The notes beneath the pieces are model-generated. The model was not told the DNA's origin, did not search any database, and saw nothing but the letters and a program-made list of their open reading frames with translations. This document shows positions 13,001-27,667 of a DNA stretch of 64,000 nucleotides, in pieces; the first letter of the stretch is position 1, and each line of letters begins with the position of its first letter. The position numbers were made by a program, and so were the translations under genes. This DNA is from Lamellibrachia columna (Eukaryota; Annelida; Polychaeta; Sabellida; Siboglinidae). Where the stretch lies: assembly GCA_963662155.1 (NCBI GenBank), contig OY759263.1:20599165-20663164 (forward strand), written 5' to 3'.

Positions 13001-15163
13001 TTACCTGTCTTCAATCAGGGATCTTTTGCAACAACGAAGAGTGGTCTTGGAAATATGCAAATGACATGCAAATGAAGCACTCTGCAATGAGAATCATTTA
13101 TAATTGTTTATGGGAATGATGCATTCGTAGTTAAGTTATATCTACTAATGTACCTTGTTTAAATTCTGATCCACACTCATCAACAAGGCGTGCATAAATG
13201 GTGTTTTAGTAAGACTAGTTATTCGAAATATTATTTACTAAAAAAATTTAACATGCTATTGAGTTGGTAGTCTGTTAATACAGTCGTTATCATAATCTTT
13301 TTTTAACTGACTACTACGTTTTATATATATGTATATATCTCAACCCACATATTTATTGGCAACTTTGTTAATCATTTTCTTTACCAATCTACCTTTATAA
13401 TTATAATGTAAACATTCAACCAAATAATGTTGTTTAGATTTCATGGTTACTTTAAATGTATTTATATTTTAGGAATTCCTATATTTTATATGACTGTGAT
13501 GATTGTTTTTATTTATATACATATTATATTTATTTATAATTATATATTGTTGAGCAATAGCACATACCAATACAATCATATATTATTAGAAGAAGAAATA
13601 TGCACAAAATATATCTTTTAAGAATGTATCCAAGCATACTATTTAGTCAGTTAAACTTTATTTCTGAGTAATCACTAGTGATTGACAAGACATTTTACTG
13701 ACATCAGAATCATTCACTAGTGCTGTATTGCATAAAGTCCTACAGAATCAATGCAATTCTGCATCTACCTAGATACACTGGCCGTTACCAACAGCTACAA
13801 TGACCAGGCCAGCCAACCAATGACCTCCGCATAAACAGGCCCTAATTACACAAACCTGCACTCGCAATGCAACCATCAGCAGCCCCATGGAAAATTAGAT
13901 TCCCTTGTTGTCTATCACCATTTAACTTGATTATCATCAAAGAAGTAGGACACAGTTTGCAATGATGCGAGTACATCTGCGTGCATGTACTCGTGTATGT
14001 GTGTGCATTCGTTACCTTGATGCACGAGATTTGCCACAACAGAATGCGATGAAAATTTTAATTAATATCAAGTAAATATAGTCAATGTCATGTAAAATGA
14101 GTCACCAGGAAGTATACGACTTTCAAATATGATTAAACAAATTTGTTCATGTAACATATTCATGTTTGTTTATTTTACAGACAATTAATAAACATTTCCA
14201 CGTAAGCCAGAACAAATAATAAAAGGAAAGAAAATTGTGGATGAATAATATAAAAAAAAGGAAAGAGTGTCCATAATATTAACACTGTAACTTTTAAGAC
14301 GACTCACAAGAATGGAGTAGATGTGTAGAGAAGTCCCCCCCCCCCAACTGCCTCAACCCAGAACACAGTGATGTTGTATACATAGTAAATTCATTCTTCT
14401 TCATCTTCAAGTGTCATGTCTGGTTAGTGGTGACATTGGCGGTGTGACCCTTCACTCAATTCTGTCGTTTGCTGTTCTCAGCAACAAGATGTCATTGGCT
14501 TGTTTTTCAAGATATGTTTAGACAATTGATGTGCATCATTCTTGCCAGTCTAGCTCTGTGTCCTGCTGTCTTCCTTAAAAGACAATTTTCCACATGTCCT
14601 AGAACTTCCTATCGGCTGCAGTAACTGTCTTTGTCGTTCTGCACTTTGTAGAACCTCTTCATTTGACCAGTACATTTTATAAAACATGTCCCCATCCATC
14701 ACCTTGGTTAAACATTTTGGCAACTTGCCATAATAAAATATCTATTAATAACATTCCATGGAGTGTTGTCCTAATATGAATAAATACTGTCCCAATCATG
14801 AACCACACACCGGTCAAACGATGCTAGCCACTCACGAACAACAGACGGGGAGGTATCAGCGCAGACTACAGCCACACATTAGATGGTCAGCCAGTCATTG
14901 CCAGGCGGTCAACGCTGGGGCGGGTCATCCGCGAAGTCAATTGGATGGACAAAATGAGCCGGACTAATGATGAACAATGACTAAGCATGGGGAAGGCGGC
15001 GTGGTCGCCCAACGGAACACTTGCATTGTGACATGCCCAAATATTATCTTTGCGCGCCACAGTCGACGGATAACATGATTACTCTCAGAACCATGCGCAA
15101 GCATGCGCGTGTGCGCATGTTTGCAATGAATCACAGTTTCCACTCATGCATGCACGCCACTTC
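10056..15163. other. No gene seen; unique AT-rich DNA with CpG-normal islands
   Basis: Islands with ordinary CpG at about 12000-13050 and 14760-15160 contrast with AT-rich surroundings. Poly-C at about 14335-14345. No exon or transposon motif recognised. Confidence 0.5.
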
Positions 15164-15187
15164 CTGACACAGCCAGATTTTAAGATA

Positions 15188-15232
<45 letters not shown>

Positions 15233-15284
15233 TGCATATAAATATATGGTACCTTAAAATCTGGCTGCGTCAGGATGCTGCGTG

Positions 15285-15334
<50 letters not shown>

Positions 15335-15363
15335 ATTAATTTATATACATATATATATATTAT

Positions 15364-15428
<65 letters not shown>

Positions 15429-15701
15429 ACAATATAATATATATATGTATATAAATAAATATATATATATATACATTATATTATATACATTATATTATAT
15501 TGTATACATATATATATTGTTAGTAATAAATATATACATATATATGTATACAATATAATATATGTATACAATATAATATATACATATATATATATATACA
15601 TATATATGTATATATATATATATATACAGCATCCTGATGCAGCCAGATTTTAAGGTACCATATATATATATATTTATATACAGCCAGATTTTAAGGTACC
15701 A

Positions 15702-15732
<31 letters not shown>

Positions 15733-15800
15733 TTATATACATATATATATATATATATTGTATACATATATATATTATTAGTAATATATATATATACATT
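15164..15800. repeat. Compound (TA)n tract with embedded inverted unique modules
   Basis: Long TA arrays interrupted by four copies of a unique module containing gccagattttaaggtacc: forward at 15171, reverse at 15246, forward at about 15640 and 15681. The 15165-15277 part is a near-perfect palindrome with a TA loop. ttgttagtaata-type spacers recur. Confidence 0.85.
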
Positions 15801-16484
15801 AACATATTGTACACACGAGGCATGGGGCAATTAATTAATTAACTAAAAAATCCTCATATTAAATTTAATTTCCACATCACACATTTTTCAGTTCAATTCA
15901 ATTAAATTAACCTCTCAAAAGTTTCAATTAAATTAAATTAACTTTTTATTACACACACCACACCACACACACCCCCACACATATTATATATATTCATCAG
16001 CAATATATGGCTACTGAACATGTTTCTATCACAACACTACTGCGATGTCTTCTCTTCTTATTTTGTAGCCAATTATTGCCTTCATAATCGTTCATTTTCT
16101 AATGCAGTACCTTTGTTCAAAAACAACATGAAACACAACCGATGTTGAGCCGATTTGAAAATTGAATCGCAGCAACAAATTTGTAGTGTAGTGTGCACTG
16201 ACCCAATCGCACAAAAGCGCGACTTGCTACAATTGTTTAGCAATGTATGCAAATTCCTACGCCTGATGTGAGAACTACTTTTCACCAGCAGTACTAGAGG
16301 GCCGATGGAGGGAGGCTGACTCATTTTATTAGATTAATCAAAACTGCTTATCAAGTGAGATGACAGCTACATCAATGGACCAATAAGACAGACTAAAAAT
16401 ACCACAGCATGATATTAATATTCTTTCACAACTGTGTCTGCCTGATGTTTAAAATAAAACAGACAACATTGTACAGACTCCTTT
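15801..16484. other. Nothing recognised
   Basis: AT-rich lead-out of the TA tract with ttaattaattaac and CA-rich runs (15950-15980). No coding or repeat family seen. Confidence 0.5.
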
Positions 16485-17335
16485 CCACCAGACATGGTTT
16501 TGGGCTCACGCTTCCAGCGCTTTCCATTTGTATTCTGCTTTTGATATCTCTGCTTCTACTTCTCTGCGCCAGGTCTTTCTTGGTCTTCCCCTTTTCCCTT
16601 TGCCCTGAGGTTTCCATGTAAGCGCCTGTGTTGTGATGTGTTATGTTGGTTTCCTAAGAGTAGGTCCTATCCAGCTCCACTTCTTCCTTCTAATTTGATG
16701 TTTGATTGGTTCCATGGTTTGTTCTTTCCCATAGCGCTTCATTGCCACTTGTTTCTGGCCACCACATCCTAAGAATTCTTCTTAAACATCTATTTACAAA
16801 AGTTATCCTCTGTAGCAAGGATTTTGTGGTACGCCATGTCTCTGATCCACACGTAAGCACAACCTTAACATTTGAGTTAAAAATGCGTAGCTTGGTTGGT
16901 ATTGAAATTTCTCTGGATTTCCATATCTTATGAGGCACAATGAAGGCTGCCCTCGCTTTCCCAATCCTAGCCTAGATACGTGAAATACTGTACTTCATCT
17001 AGCACTTATCCTTGTACTACCATTTTTGTTCCTGATGGCCATCGACTGTAGTGGAACTGGGCTGTTGTTCTTGCTGTTGATCTTCACGATTTTGGTTTTG
17101 CCTTTGTTCACAATCAGTCAGGAAGAGCCAGGTCATTGGTAAAGTCAATGTCATCTTGTTGTTCCCATAGTGTCCATTGTAAATAATTTTTCTGTCCTTT
17201 TGTAGATGTTCTCATTGTCCAGTCGATGGCCATCAGGAACAAAAATGGTGACAGTATGCATCCCTTTCTCACGTCAGTCTACCTGAAATTGGTCTGTGGT
17301 CTTCCCTTCGTGTAGAACATGGCAGGTGTGCCACA
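16485..17335 (-). pseudogene. RTE-like LINE remnant (RT core to C-terminus)
   Basis: Minus-strand reading gives, in order, RKGCILSPFLFLMAIDW (RT motif before the catalytic box), DDIDFTNDLALP (degenerate DFADDLAL active site), KIWKSREISIPTKLRIFNS, GSETWRTTKSLLQ, NRCLRRILRMWWPE, IRRKKWSWIGPTLRKP, QGKGKRGRPRKTWRREVEAE and KWKALEA near 16520. This is the standard order of an RTE-clade ORF2 C-terminal half. Frames are interrupted by several stops and shifts, and the catalytic Asp pair is mutated (TND). A strongly decayed copy within presumed ZEB intron 1. Confidence 0.8.
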
Positions 17336-18173
17336 GTAACGTAGCTCAAATATTTGTGTGGTCAAAGGGTCAAATACATAACATTTAAATATATAACATT
17401 TAAATAGTATACAGATACATAGCATGTCAGTTTTAATGGAGCGAGATTCGCTACATCACAGTATCGGAGTGTGCGGTGGATTATTAGAACCTACAAACTA
17501 CAATTATTCATCAAACAAATTGACACGAAATCAAATAAATTGATGCAAAACTTGCCGATGCTTGTCGCTATATTGGGAAGGATTCGCCCATGGTTTATAA
17601 TCTCAGCTATATCACAGCTAATCTCTCGATCATTGTCAGCAATATCTGAGATGAGCTGGTGATTTATTGGTTTTAATTAAGATCGTTCGTCGATTCGCAC
17701 ATCCTATGCACTCTGCCCTACAATGGCGGGACACGTAAAAATGTCACAGTTCGTTTTGTAGGCAGTCAGCCGATTTATTATTACATTAAGGTGGTTTTTT
17801 CCACGTCCTCTTCTAACATCACATTTAATTGCGCCTACTGTTTAATAATTCTAATAAATTATAAAAACTTATATAGCACCTAATTCCTCAGGAACCTCAA
17901 CTCTGAGGTGCAACAAATCAGAATCATATATCTTAAACGGGACATGCAAAACTCATCAGAGCAACTCGGGAAAGCTGAGAATTTAGGGTGGAATTTTTTT
18001 TATGATTCTAAAGTGACGGGGAGTTCTTTTCCAACTTTGGGTGCAGTTACAGAGAAAGCGCGCTTGTCCAGGTTAAGTGTAGTTTTAGGAACAATAAGTT
18101 GTTGTGAAATAGATGATCTGAGCTGCTTCGGATATCTTAAAGATCCAGGTAGCTGGTCAAATAGGATGGCTGT

Positions 18174-18239
<66 letters not shown>

Positions 18240-19384
18240 AATTACCAGTTTTACCACTGACATTACATTAGATCAAGGTTACACACAATTTTACATTAGG
18301 ATCATGGGCAATATGTGATGGGTGATAGTGCTGTGGCCTTTTGATTCCTGGAAATAAAATCACTGAAAAGTCATCGAATTAAATTTACTGGAAAATGCCA
18401 TAATGAATTTCTTGCATTGCAGAAAATAATTACCTTCTTATTCAAACATTAATGCTGATGTAACAACGATGTTTGATAATGATATGATAAATGAATCCAT
18501 CAAGTCAAGTTTTCAATTACATGCCCAAAAATGTGTGCCAATAACGAAGAAAACAAAGTCAAAATGCTTACGATTGGATGATCTGGCTAATAGCTTAGTT
18601 GCTTACATCAGACTTATTATTAACCAAATATGTATCAACACCTGCATTAAAACTGCTTTCAAATTTAACTCCTCCCACATTTCATCCACTTCTTATTTTA
18701 AAACCCAACATAGGTGTTATATACGTGGTATATTTGTTAATTATAATAATAATGCAAATTAATTTCATTAATGAATTACTGCATGCATGTACCCATGATT
18801 AAACTATCCCATTTTCCGAGCAGTTTTACAGATTCTATCAGTGATGAGGTAAATCACCAAAGAAAGTAACGATGAGCAACTGAGCATGTGCAGAAGGTGT
18901 CAGCCACACAAAGGGCGCACGCCAACGTTTGTATATCATTATATCTTGGTTCTGACGCGGCAGTGTCGTTCAGTGTCGTTCAACGTCGCTCTGCCATTGT
19001 TTTGACATTCATCTTCACCAAGTGCTGACTGTCAATTTTCTACTTAGGACAATTTTCCGCACCGTCGCTCGCACACAATGGCGTCACCTGGCCCTGACTG
19101 CAAGTATCCATGGCGTGCGTCAGCGTGATTACGCTTTACGAGAGCACGCGCCTGGGCACGTGCAGGAAATATCTGTGTCTTCTGGCCGAAAACATCTGGC
19201 TGGTTATTATGGAAAACAAAGCTGAAATCTATGCTACTGATCTGTTTAAGTTAAGATATATTATCAAGTAGAATCATTGTTATTTAATTATTAATCTGAT
19301 CATACTTAATAATTTGTTTTTGTTTTTGTTGTACGCATGCTGATATGGAGGATGTAGAGACATCGACCATTTTAGATGGCCAAC
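17336..19384. other. Nothing recognised apart from one (TA)n tract
   Basis: Unique DNA on both sides of the TA tract at 18176. A more CpG-rich patch lies at 18950-19200 (cagtgtcgttcagtgtcgtt tandem). Confidence 0.5.
18176..18237. repeat. (TA)n microsatellite
   Basis: About 60 bp of uninterrupted alternating TA. Confidence 0.95.
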
Positions 19385-20312
19385 CAAGCAGACCACAGCA
19401 GTCCGAGACCACATGAGCCAGAGACCACATGAGCCAGAGACCACATTAGAGACCACAGGAGTCAGAGACCACAGGAGTCAGAGACCACAGGAGTCAGAGA
19501 CCACATGAGCCAGAGACCACAGGAGTCACAGACCACAGGAGTCACAGACCACAGGAGTCACAGACCACAGGAGTCACAGACCACAGACCACAGGAGTCAC
19601 AGACCACAGGAGTCACAAACCACAGGAGTCACAGACCACAGGAGTCACAGACCACAGGAGTCACAGACCACAGGAGTCACAGACCACAGGAGTCACAGAC
19701 CACATGAGCCAGAGACCACAGGAGTCACAGACCACAGGAGTCACAGTCCACAGGAGTCACAGACCACAGGAGTCACAGACCACAGGAGTCACAGACCACA
19801 GGAGTCACAGACCACATGAGCCACAGACCACAGGAGTCACAGACCACAGGAGTCAGAGGCCACATGAGTCACAGATCACAGGAGTCACAGACCACAGGAG
19901 TCACAGACCACATGAGCCACAGACCACAGGAGCCAGAGACCACATGAGCCAGAGACCACAGGAGTCACAGACCACATGAGCCAGAGACCACATTAGCCAG
20001 AGACCACATGAGCCACAGACCACATGAGTCACAGACCACGAGCCAGAGACCACAGGAGTCAGAGACCACATGAGTCACAGACCACATGAGCCAGAGACCA
20101 CATTAGCCAGAGACCACATTAGCCAGAGACCACATTAGCCAGAGACCACATGAGTCACAGACCACATGAGCCAGAGACCACAGGAGTCACAGACCACAGG
20201 AGTCAGAGACCACATGAGTCACAGACCACATGAGCCAGAGACCACATGAGTCACAGACCACATGAGTCACAGACCACAGGTGTCGCAGACCACAGGAGTC
20301 ACAGACCACAGG
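19385..20312. repeat. 16-bp minisatellite, about 57 units
   Basis: Tandem unit gaccacaggagtcaca with variants (catgagcc, cattagcc, catgagtc). The array spans about 920 bp and one 31-bp step around 19565-19595 is irregular. Every unit has ACCACA. Seven units have TGAGTCA. Reading frames through it (HRSQRPQES type) are repeat artefacts. Confidence 0.95.
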
Positions 20313-22847
20313 AGCATATATGTTGCAGTGGGGCAAAAAACAATGAATTTGGGTTTGACATCAGTTTCATTATTTGAAACACTATTAAAACACTGCAACA
20401 TGATATATAGATTTTAAATAATAGCTAGCGTAGGCCGAGAGGCACTTTGTGCACTCTGCTACGACAAAATCGCAAAGGGCAAGCCAATGCAAAGGCGAAA
20501 CAGTTCTACTAAAAAGTTAGATCAACGCAGTTATTGAAAACTGCATATATCAAGATATATCAGCAGTAAAACCATACAGTGTCCACATATTTCCCCATGT
20601 GTTCCAATATTCTTAATCAAACCATGGAGTAATGCAAAGACAAAGTAGGCTTCCAAGCCTAGGCTAGGCTTGACTCGACGACTGTGTCAACTATAATTTA
20701 GAATTTAAAAACAGTTTGATAAATAAATATGCATGGTACCACCAAAACAAGACTATTGTAAATACATTTACATTATGTTATTTTTAGGTTTTTGATTCCA
20801 GGTATTTGTTTACAGCAGTATTTGTTTACAGCGGCGTGAATCCAAGCCTTCGCCAATTAATCAGACCTGGTTTGACGCAACTTGCTGTTGCTACTAACTT
20901 TGTTTTTGTAACTGTGACCGCGTTGTTGACTCGTACATGTACGGAATGACTTGAACCGATAAATTTATGTCAGTTGCATCATCAGAATCGCGTTGCTCGA
21001 TATTTTGCGTGATTTAAATCTTGCTAACAGCTAAGTGCCTATGAACTGGCATAGGTGAAGTTTGTTTGTTTGGCCAAAATGATGTCACATGGCCTGACAT
21101 CTACCGGCAAAAATCCACAAATTGGTTTCGGAAAGTGCCTTCAGGAATTTAGGTATATCCACCATAAATTAATGTAACTTATTACAATTTCATGACTGAA
21201 TATGAATAAAGGGACACAGTTCTGTCCAGAACATAATATTTTTTTAATCTTTATGACTAATTCATGTTTTCTAGACTTTTTTCTACTTTCCCTAAATCTT
21301 TAGAAATATATTATATCAATATAATAATAAATATTATGGTAATTTTATCATTTATAAACTTGATCACATAACCTCCTTAATATCTTCCTCAAAGTCAAAC
21401 TGGTGCCCAATGAAATGGCAGTAAATTGAGTCATGCATACAGAATTCTGGCAAATGCAAACATCAGTAATTAATTTCTCTGGACAAAATTGCACATCTGG
21501 CTTGACCATGGATTGATTACCCCACTGAGGGGAGAACAGAGAACACCTGGTGATTATCGCCACTCTGGCCAGCAGTGGTCAAGCCTTTGTTGCCCCAGGG
21601 GGCAGGGTGAAAGTGTGAAATATTACTCCAGCCTGTTTCATCTTTGAGCCAGTCTGAGAACAAAGGAAGGTGATTTATCTAATGGGAACACTTGAAAGAC
21701 AAACACCACTCAACAACCTGAGTGGTCACTCACTCAGTGGTCACTCACTGGTCAAAGCAGCTGCAAATGGACAACCATTGTTTGCCAGTGAACAAACCAA
21801 ACAGAGCAATCAAGTCAGGTCAAAGAACCAAATGTCTTGGTCATTTTATTTATTGTTTAATATCATATTGATTTGGTAAAATACCAGTATTTTATTAAAT
21901 TTATATATATTGGTTTAATATTTTATTAGTTAAATTGGAGAGCAGAGATATATAAAATATTATAAAGCAGTTACACAGTGTGTAACATTTTAATGTATTC
22001 ATTCACTGATATCAAGGCATGGTGCATCTGCCACACTAGAATGCAGATGACATTTCTGTAAAATTCTGGTGTATATTCATTAAGCTAAACGTGCTCTGGA
22101 AGGAAGGAATTTGTGACCTGAAGGAGTCTTGCAAGAAGAGTACCAGGCAGATGATGGGTGGCTGCATTTCAGTGCATCAACTGTTCAGACAGACGAGTAA
22201 CAAGATGAAGACATGTTGATTTTCTAAATTAATAAAATGAAGATGGAGATGAAGAACTAAATTGGGGAGATGAAGTCACTGCGCAGATGTAGAAATCTGT
22301 GTAGCTTGGGAAGAACTGAAGAGTTTGACATCACCATTATCTGAGATGGCAACAAACTGAATTTATTTTACTGAAATCTTCATTAGTATCCCACTATTTT
22401 AGAGAAAACAAAACAAACAGTACAAGACACGTGTACAACCTTGGGACAGGGACAGCTCCTAGAATGTTCCATTGGATAAAAAAATTATTTAACTGAGTTC
22501 AAAGTGCACCTAGCACATATTGAACAAGTGCCCAGCCTTATTACCCAACCTTGCTGACTTTGTTCCTAATTACCTCCACTGATCCACCCCAGCTCCAGTG
22601 TCCTGCATCACAAGACCAGCACAGGTGGTTATTCTGGAGACTCTGTTGCCCCTCTCCAGGGGGTGAATGGATAAAAAGAGGGGGAACTTGATATAAAAGA
22701 TGGGATGTCAGCGGTTGGGGACTGATTCAAAGGCTGCCTATTGTCCCTTTTTGCAGGGCTCCGTTAATCCGACCTTAATAGGTGTGTTGCATCTCCCAGT
22801 GAGCTTTGATGTCAATGAAGCCTGTTAAAAGTGTCATCAGGCACCTC

Positions 22848-22947
22848 CTGGACCAGGCCAGACACAGTCAGACAGGAAGGCACAGACTTCTTGCCATCTG
22901 GACCAGGCCAGACACAGTCAGACAGGAAGGCACAGACTTCTTGCCAT
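22848..22947. repeat. 50-bp direct tandem duplication
   Basis: Two copies of a 50-bp segment beginning ctggaccaggccagacacag, apparently identical and head to tail, which indicates recent slippage or unequal exchange. Confidence 0.9.
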
Positions 22948-25900
22948 CTGGTCTTCAATGATTCTATGTTCACAAAATTTTATATTCTGCAGATAATTGC
23001 ATATTCACAATGCAATCAACCGCATGTCAGACTTAACAAATAATAGCTTTATAATTAATAATCACCACATATAGATACATTTATAATTACCATTTGTATA
23101 TTCTTCAAAATGTTGAGCATAAGTATTATGATCTTTAAACTGTAATGGTTTGCTCTTATATGAATACGAAATCATTTTGACAAATCTTTGTTTTGCATCT
23201 AATATATATAATTATTATTATTATTAATATATAATTATGGATATGTACCAGTATATTTTTTTTACAAACATACACAAAAGCGTAAATGCATTATAATATA
23301 AATTTCAGTTTAAGAAGGTTATTCTTTTTGTAGATTAAGGTATAAAATGAGAATCTAACTACATAACATACAACCACACAACCACATGATAAATATTTAA
23401 AAATAACATGTACATCAAAGAAAAATAAACAAATAACATTTATGTTTAATTTAATCTTGTTGGTCATGATAAGACTCCTGTCAATTAAGTTGTGACATCA
23501 GTAATAATGTTCTTGGTTTTACTGCAGGTGAAAGGAACATTACATGTATTTCCCACAAACATAAAATGTTGCAGAATTTTGATTCCAGTTAACCCAATCA
23601 CCTGCCACATTCAGGTGTGCAGCTGCATATCTTCGACTTCATTTTTCTCAATAAAGAAACGAAATCAAGTCCGGTTACCGCAGAAAAAAATCACATATGA
23701 AGTTACCAGAAACAGATGCTCGCAGCATCAATAATTCCTGTTCTTAATAACAGTACAATGCCTCTGTCAACTAAGCAGCTGCTGTTGTTCGATAAAACAC
23801 AATTTTATGAAGCCTTTCAGTGCTCGCGGTAATCACAACGGCACAACTGGAATCACCAAAAGTTTATGTCAATTTCTGGCAGAGCAATTAGTTTCAAAAA
23901 TGAAATTGACCACTGGTTTGGCCAGCCCCATGATGGTTCAGTTACGTGTAATTCATCTGAGCCGCAGTGGTGGCAAACTAACTGCTTTCCAAACTGAAAT
24001 TGACGGATGACAATCGCACAATGTCCGGGCCAGGTGAGTGCTGAACCAGCGCCTTTCGCCCCCATGTGGTCTGTCCAGGAAACAATCGCTTAATAGGTAT
24101 AAATGGCAGGCAGGTAATTGAAACAGTGGGCCGCAATTGGTGTTGATTACCTGAGCGGGTTTACACAGGTAAAAGTCATTAGTGAGATATTTGTACAGGA
24201 AATCGACAACTTGAAACACCTGGCTTTTGTTGTAAGTGATACGAATTCGTCTCAATGTGTTCCACCTTCTACGGTGACCTTCAACAAAACCACCTGAGGG
24301 CACAGTGGAAAAACTAATAAATACCTTCTGCTAGATTAGGTGGATTATGGTGTATTTCAATCACAACCGGGGCAAGATGTAGTTAATAAGGTGAGTCATT
24401 ATCATATTATTTATATTGAAATAACAAAGGAAAGATCATGACTAAGAACAACTGAAACTTGCTTTTAATTTATGGCAGTTGAATTCGTTTAATGTAAAAT
24501 TGTACCACTTTTACAACATCACTATGCCTTAGTTAATATTTTTTTATGTTATTTAAATCACACATATCAATATTTTTATTAGGCAAATGAGAACAATTTG
24601 ATAACATTTAGCAAAGCCTTATTTATTTACATTTGTCAACAGTCATCATTTGCAAGTTTTTTTATTTTTCATGAAACTGTCCAAATGCAAAGACTCAAAA
24701 TAAAAAAGGAAATTCTTCCAAATTACTCGGGACAACTTAAAACTAATGTACCTGGTAACGTTGAACTTGCATTGAATTTCCACAGTAGTTAAGAAGCCGA
24801 AGTGCAGTTTTGTCTTAGCATGAAACTTAAACTATATTGCATGTCGCTTCCATCAACTCACAATGATTAGTTACATGGCAGTTAGTTGAATAATAAACAC
24901 ATTATATTTATTAATGATAGTTCAAAGTAATTGAAAATGCTATAAACGTAATACAGAAACAAAGCTTCATCATAGCCCATGGTATAGAAAGATGGACGTA
25001 TCGAAAAATCTATGAAAGATTTTCACCCTAAAAAAATAGGAAATTACAGTCTTCGAATGTACCACAGAAAACACAAGTTCTATTCCACCAGGCTACAAAT
25101 CACCTTTGGCACCAGTAAAATACAGAACTTGACATGAATCCTCCAAAGATAACAGACACTATTGCACCTGCAAAAACTGCAGACTCGAAGCAGAATCAGC
25201 AGAGAAGACCGTCTGGTCCCAGAACCCCCAGGATCCACAAGTGTTATCTGATGGGTCTCCACCCACTAGATGCTAGCACTCAATATATCATCTAGAGAAT
25301 ACCCACAAAAACAACATACCTGAGTGCCAGTCGACCATGTTTCAAACCCTCCTGTTATCACCTTGCACAGGTTGCTGTAAGACAGTTCACATACACTCTG
25401 GTCTTAGCTGTGGGAAGATGGAGATGAATCAAAGCAGTGAGGTTGATAAAACTGGACATGCAATGCAGCACCTGTTTGTTTTATTGGCCCACCTGTGGAC
25501 TGTACCATTTCCCAGCCCATGGGGGGGGGTGCAGCCTTACCAGTTGACTCTTCCAGCTTCCCAAAACTGCTGTGCCAACTGACCCAATCCCAACACCTTA
25601 AGATCTTCCCCACTGGTCAAACCTTCTCATCCCCCAAGCAGGAAGCTATCAAGCCTTCAATCACCCCTCAAAGTCACCCCCTGGAGAGATTACCCCATAG
25701 CTGTACCACAGTGGCTAGGGAATGGAGGTCCCTAGGGATCAAGTGGCAGGCTGGGGAGGATTGTTTGATGATCAATGAGGTTATCTGCACATATCAAGGA
25801 GATGTGGGCTCACAGAAATGGATCACTTCCTGGAAGAGTGACACCAGGAAATGCAGGCAGGTTAGATAAACTATGCAGGTGCAAGGTATCCGGAGCATTT

Positions 25901-27580
25901 AAAGAGCAGGGCAATGGAGACACCAATTAAAGGACAACATTGCAGATTGCAGAATTTGTGGGAGCTTTATCAAATAGTCAAGAACAAAGGAACTATACCT
26001 TCTTCCAAGTTATTTTTAGCAACTGTGCATTAATTATATTTTACCAGTTGGAATTAATTGACTAATGTTATCAAGGTGACATGATTGAATGAATGAATAA
26101 CCACATGGAACTGGTGCGTGGGTCAATTTTGGTTTGGTGCTTGCCTCGTCACCAGCACATATGGAGTTCAAACAGCAGTAAAAACTTGGTACAGAGGAAG
26201 TAGACCCCACATGGGGGGTAAATGTGTAACCTGCCATGGACTCATACAGTGGTGGTTTTTAACCAACCCATAGAGTAAATGCACCGGACTCGACAATATT
26301 CTGGTGACATTATATGTAACCAATGACATACGATTTTATGTGACTAATACATCCATCAGTCACGAGTGCAAATGGAAGAAGTAATTTAATATACTTTTTT
26401 TTTAATGAAAATAATTATAAATACACTCATGTCTACACAAGACAAACCCTACACACAACAATGTCATGTACATAGTGTCAAATATTGACCTTTTCTTACT
26501 GCACAATTGATATCAATGCAGCATTACCCTGTACGAATGAGTTTTGTGTTTTGAATGTTGGAAAGTAACAAGAATAAAAAATAACTGAAAAAAGTAACAG
26601 GAAAAAGTAGTGGAAAAACATAACAGGTTATTTGGATTATTGTTACAATTTTATACATTATAAGAGTACTTTTATGTGACAACGTTGTGTGTTATGAAAA
26701 GTCATTTAACCAATTTAATATTCATACTGTTATAATAAAGTCATAGAGAGTACAGAAACTGGAAGAACAAACAAAGATTGTTCCACTCAATTCCGAAAAG
26801 CAAAAATTCTCTGACCACAAGCTTAAGACATCAAATGAGTGTAAGACATTGGTCAAATTAGTTTCTCTTGACCATCAGCACTGGCTCTAGCATCCACTTA
26901 TATCCACTTACTCACTGACCAGTCGACTGACACAATTCTCTGCCTGAACGCGGTTAAACAGTACTCAAATTGCCAATTGCAGGTATTTACGCACAATGTT
27001 ACATAGATTACCTTTGTCTAGCAACAGGGAAAATTAACTGCTTCGTGGTCCGGATAACTATGCCAAATTGACCAATTACCCGGGCCTACATGCAGACATG
27101 TGTACCCCCCCCCATTCTTCCACCGGCATGCCGACATAAAATTACGTGTGCCATGCGAGCGTGTGCATTGTCGTACCTGAGTCAATGGGCTATGTGATCA
27201 ATGGTCGATCCATAACAACACGGGTAGGTTATTGGCAATAATTGCACAGCAATCATCATCATAAAGTCATCACGCTGCATTCATGCGGGGGCTGGCATCT
27301 CGGTATGTTTAACTATGTATCAGTCGAGGATGGGGGCTCATAGTTATATAGGGGCGGATCAGTCAGTGGAAACGATGACATTATATTCATAGTGGACAAG
27401 CACTCATTGGCATAACAATTATAATATTTATTTATAATATGTCAAATTTAACAGGATGTAACAAAACTGTCATGTGTGGCAAGTAGACAAGGAATCAAAC
27501 ACCCATTATGGTGAAATGAAATTAGATGACCTATTATGTCAATCATTTCTTTTTTGGTTCCGTTCTAAAAACCATACTGA

Positions 27581-27667
27581 TGTCCGGAGGGGGTTTTGTC
27601 TGCGTTTATATTAAAAAGTGAGGGTTTTGAGTTTTGTCCGGAGGGGGCTTTGTCCAAAGGGGTTATG
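27581..27667 (+). repeat. GGGGTTTTGTCC phrase repeat, locus 1
   Basis: gtccggagggggttttgtct, then gagggttttgagttttgtcc and ggagggggctttgtcc: a short degenerate tandem of about 15-bp phrases. The same phrases occur at about 31007, 33728 and 46671. Confidence 0.75.

Noticed and set aside
19505..19979. Frames encoding HRSQRPQES repeats
   Set aside because: Produced by the 16-bp minisatellite; the same peptide appears in shifted frames and no gene context exists.
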